This document shows positions 6,008 through 7,620 of a stretch of 7,620 nucleotides of DNA, in pieces (position 1 is the stretch's first letter; the number at the start of each line of letters is the position of its first letter). Location: positions 1 to 7,620 of the forward strand of contig JAITHH010000188.1 of assembly GCA_031280065.1 (NCBI GenBank). Direction: 5' to 3'. This DNA is from Treponema sp. (GTDB lineage Bacteria > Spirochaetota > Spirochaetia > Treponematales > Breznakiellaceae). Made by a program: the position numbers and the translations under genes. Below the pieces are notes generated by a model, which worked only from the letters and a program-made list of their open reading frames with translations, was not told the DNA's origin and made no database searches.

Positions 6008-7348
6008 GTGCGCTACTTCCTGGACCCCTTTGGCTGTGTCAAGAACCAGGTTGACGCCGAAACGATGATGGCCCTACTGGATGCGTCCGGCTGGGAGGCG
6101 GTCAAAGCGCCGGAAGCGGCGGACCTGATCATCGTGAATTCCTGCGGCTTTATCGAGAGCGCCAAGCGGGAATCGATTGACGCGGTGCTTGCCTACCGCC
6201 GGGATTATCCGGGCACGCGGATTCTCCTGGCCGGATGCCTGGCCCAGCGGTATGCGGCTGAACTTTCCCAGTCCCTTCCCGAAGCGGACGGCTTGTTCGG
6301 CAACGCCGACCTTTCCCGCATTGTTCAGGCCGCGTCCGCCGCCCTGGAGGGTTCCCCGCAGACGCTCATTCCCCCTGCCCCGCCGCAACAGGAGCCCGTC
6401 CAGATGGGCGCGCGTCCGCTCCTTTCGCCGCCGGGTTCGGCCTACGTCAAGATTGCCGAAGGCTGCAATAACCGCTGTTCATTCTGCGCCATCCCCGGCA
6501 TCCGGGGCCCGCTGCGCTCGCGGCCCGTTGCCAGCGTCCTCGATGAGTGTAAGGCGCTGCTGGCACGGGGCGTCCGGGAACTCTGCCTGATCGGGCAGGA
6601 CCTGGGTTCCTATGGCCGGGATTTCCCCGCCGCCGGAAGTTCCGCGCCCCTGGTTGAACTCCTCCGCGCCCTGAGCGCGCTGGAAGGCGATTTCTGGGCG
6701 CGGCTCCTCTACATCCACCCGGACAACTTTCCCCTGCCCCTGCTGAATCTCTGCCAAGCGGATTCCCGCCTGCTCCCCTATTTTGATCTCCCCTTTCAGC
6801 ATGGGTCCGCCGCCGTACTCCGGGCCATGAACCGCCGGGGGGACGCCGCTTCGTACCTTGCGCTGATTGAGCGTATCCGCGCCGCCCTGCCTGATGCGGC
6901 GATCCGCTCCGCCGTTCTCACCGGCTTTCCCGGCGAGACGGATGCGGATTTCCAGGCGCTGGTGGACTTTCAAGCGCGGGCCCAGTTGGACTGGCTGGGG
7001 GTATTCACCTACTCCCGTGAAGAAGACACCCCGGCATACACCATGAAAGGCCGCGTTCCCAAGAAGCTGGCCGCGGAACGGAAGGGGATTATCGAGGAGC
7101 GCCAAATACCCCTTACCCAAGCGCGGATGAGCCGCTTCATTGGGCGGGAAATGACCGCGCTGACCGAAGAACGCATCGAAGGAGAAGCGGGCCTGTCCCT
7201 GGGCCGTGTTTTCTGCCAGGCCCCGGAAGTAGACGGCGCGGCGGTACTCCATGCGGACCGGGATTTGCGTCCGGGGGAATTTGTCCGCTGTAAGGTCTTT
7301 GCCCAGGCGGGCTTTGATCTGGAGGCCGCGGTTCTTGCCGGACGCTGA
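6008..7348 (+). CDS. rimO: Ribosomal protein S12 methylthiotransferase RimO (radical SAM)
   Basis: RimO adds a methylthio group to a conserved Asp of ribosomal protein S12, using two [4Fe-4S] clusters. This 446-residue protein has normal length and layout. The N-terminal MTTase domain carries three cluster cysteines (Cys10, Cys46 in IIVNSCGFIE, Cys77 in LLAGCLAQR). The radical-SAM domain carries CNNRCSFC (Cys153, Cys157, Cys160). TGFPGET (305-311) and GVFTYSREEDTPAY (331-344) are RimO-type. A C-terminal TRAM domain (about 376-443) completes it. GCVKNQVDAE is nearer the RimO GC-x-KN-x-VDSE form than MiaB. A Pro-rich linker (about 119-143) joins the first two domains. The GTG at 6008 is chosen because the next Met would remove Cys10. 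It lies three bases after the rodZ-like stop and has no Shine-Dalgarno sequence, so translational coupling is likely. A strong terminator follows. Confidence 0.94.
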   Translation: MRYFLDPFGCVKNQVDAETMMALLDASGWEAVKAPEAADLIIVNSCGFIESAKRESIDAVLAYRRDYPGTRILLAGCLAQRYAAELSQSLPEADGLFGNADLSRIVQAASAALEGSPQTLIPPAPPQQEPVQMGARPLLSPPGSAYVKIAEGCNNRCSFCAIPGIRGPLRSRPVASVLDECKALLARGVRELCLIGQDLGSYGRDFPAAGSSAPLVELLRALSALEGDFWARLLYIHPDNFPLPLLNLCQADSRLLPYFDLPFQHGSAAVLRAMNRRGDAASYLALIERIRAALPDAAIRSAVLTGFPGETDADFQALVDFQARAQLDWLGVFTYSREEDTPAYTMKGRVPKKLAAERKGIIEERQIPLTQARMSRFIGREMTALTEERIEGEAGLSLGRVFCQAPEVDGAAVLHADRDLRPGEFVRCKVFAQAGFDLEAAVLAGR

Positions 7349-7362
7349 ACCAAGCGCGGACA

Positions 7363-7393
7363 AAGAAGGCCGCCCCAACGGGGCGGCCTTCTT
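7363..7393. terminator. Intrinsic terminator between convergent rimO and groEL
   Basis: A perfect 14-bp stem (7363-7376 with 7380-7393) closes on a 3-base loop, AAC. The GC-rich core GGCCGCCCC is flanked by an AAGAA/TTCTT outer part, so the T-rich side lies within the stem in either direction. It starts 15 bp after the rimO stop and about 100 bp past the groEL stop, and can serve both genes. Confidence 0.88.
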
Positions 7394-7406
7394 GTAGCAT
7401 ACGTAA

Positions 7407-7491
7407 CGGGGGCGCCGCCCCCGTACCCCTGCTGGGGGGCCGGGGGCCCCCCCGTCCCCCCGGAGGGCTTGTCCGCGCGTTTATTGCAGAC
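7407..7491. repeat. GC-rich multi-hairpin repeat, copy B
   Basis: Same order of elements as copy A at 3993-4090. A 7-bp stem CGGGGGC/GCCCCCG with loop GCC (7407-7423) comes first. A CCCCT-GCT-GGGGG hairpin follows, with one T-G wobble (7426-7438), then a run of G and C tracts without the inner CGAACC hairpin of copy A. GTCCCCCCGGAGGGCTTG and an ATTGCAGAC tail end it. It lies in the convergent gap between the rimO terminator and the groEL stop. Confidence 0.75.
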
Positions 7492-7494
7492 GGC

Positions 7495-7620
7495 TTAATA
7501 GTCCATGCCGCCCATACCGCCCATACCGCCGCCGCCGGGCATGGCCGGGGCTTCCTTCTTTTCAGGGATGTCGGTAATGGCGCATTCGGTGGTCAGCAGC
7601 AGACTCGCAATGGATGCCGC
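7495..7620 (-). CDS. groEL: Chaperonin GroEL, C-terminal end (cut by window edge)
   Basis: The last 41 codons and stop of groEL are present on the minus strand; the rest lies beyond the right edge. The peptide [20 protein letters not shown] is the near-universal GroEL C-terminal helix region. It is followed by a short Lys/Glu/Ala/Pro linker and the Gly-Met-rich flexible tail [15 protein letters not shown]. GroEL forms the two-ring ATP-driven folding chamber with GroES in the cytoplasm; the GGM tail projects into the cavity floor. The frame runs cleanly to TAA at 7497-7495. It is convergent with rimO. Its promoter and any heat-shock control lie outside the window. Confidence 0.97.
   Translation of the reverse strand, partial: AASIASLLLTTECAITDIPEKKEAPAMPGGGGMGGMGGMDY

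Noticed and set aside
6479..7378. 299-codon open frame on the minus strand, antisense to rimO
   Set aside because: It is a shadow of the RimO coding sequence; no recognisable domain, and it crosses the terminator.

Overview
The window looks like a spirochaete chromosome, most likely a relatively GC-rich Treponema-type bacterium. This is inferred from the style of the proteins (the RimO N-terminus, the RodZ-like protein and the GroEL tail), not from a database search. It joins an accessory stretch on the left to a housekeeping stretch on the right.

Positions 1-276 hold the C-terminal part of an IS5-family DDE transposase that runs in from the left edge; its probable right inverted repeat lies at about 260-273. 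Positions 277-544 are non-coding and I recognise nothing in them. Two minus-strand genes follow: an AraC-family regulator (545-1447) and, upstream of it in the direction of transcription, a GH31 alpha-xylosidase very like E. coli YicI (1638-3947). The 190 bp between them hold two hairpins and an imperfect palindrome. The enzyme has no signal peptide, so it should act in the cytoplasm on imported xylose-capped oligosaccharides such as isoprimeverose. No transporter or other sugar gene is present in the window.

The intergenic region 3948-4150 separates the xylosidase from a divergent plus-strand cluster. It carries a GC-rich multi-hairpin repeat and a strong sigma70-type promoter. The -10 box of that promoter sits inside a 7-10-7 perfect inverted repeat only 9 bp before the next ATG, suggesting a leaderless or nearly leaderless message. 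The cluster is a LolA-fold exported protein (4151-4849), a RodZ-like membrane protein with a cytoplasmic helix-turn-helix domain (4904-6004), and the radical-SAM methylthiotransferase RimO (6008-7348). The last two are almost contiguous and RimO has no Shine-Dalgarno sequence of its own, so translational coupling is likely. The cluster thus combines envelope functions (lipoprotein or outer-membrane handling, cell shape) with ribosomal protein S12 modification.

A 14-bp-stem terminator (7363-7393) and a second copy of the GC-rich hairpin repeat (about 7407-7491) separate rimO from the convergent 3' end of groEL (7495 to the right edge, minus strand).

I see no clearly new multi-gene system. The most interesting signals are non-coding: the two-copy hairpin repeat with compensatory base-pair changes, the operator-like palindrome over the leaderless promoter, and the hairpin that overlaps the rodZ ribosome binding site.
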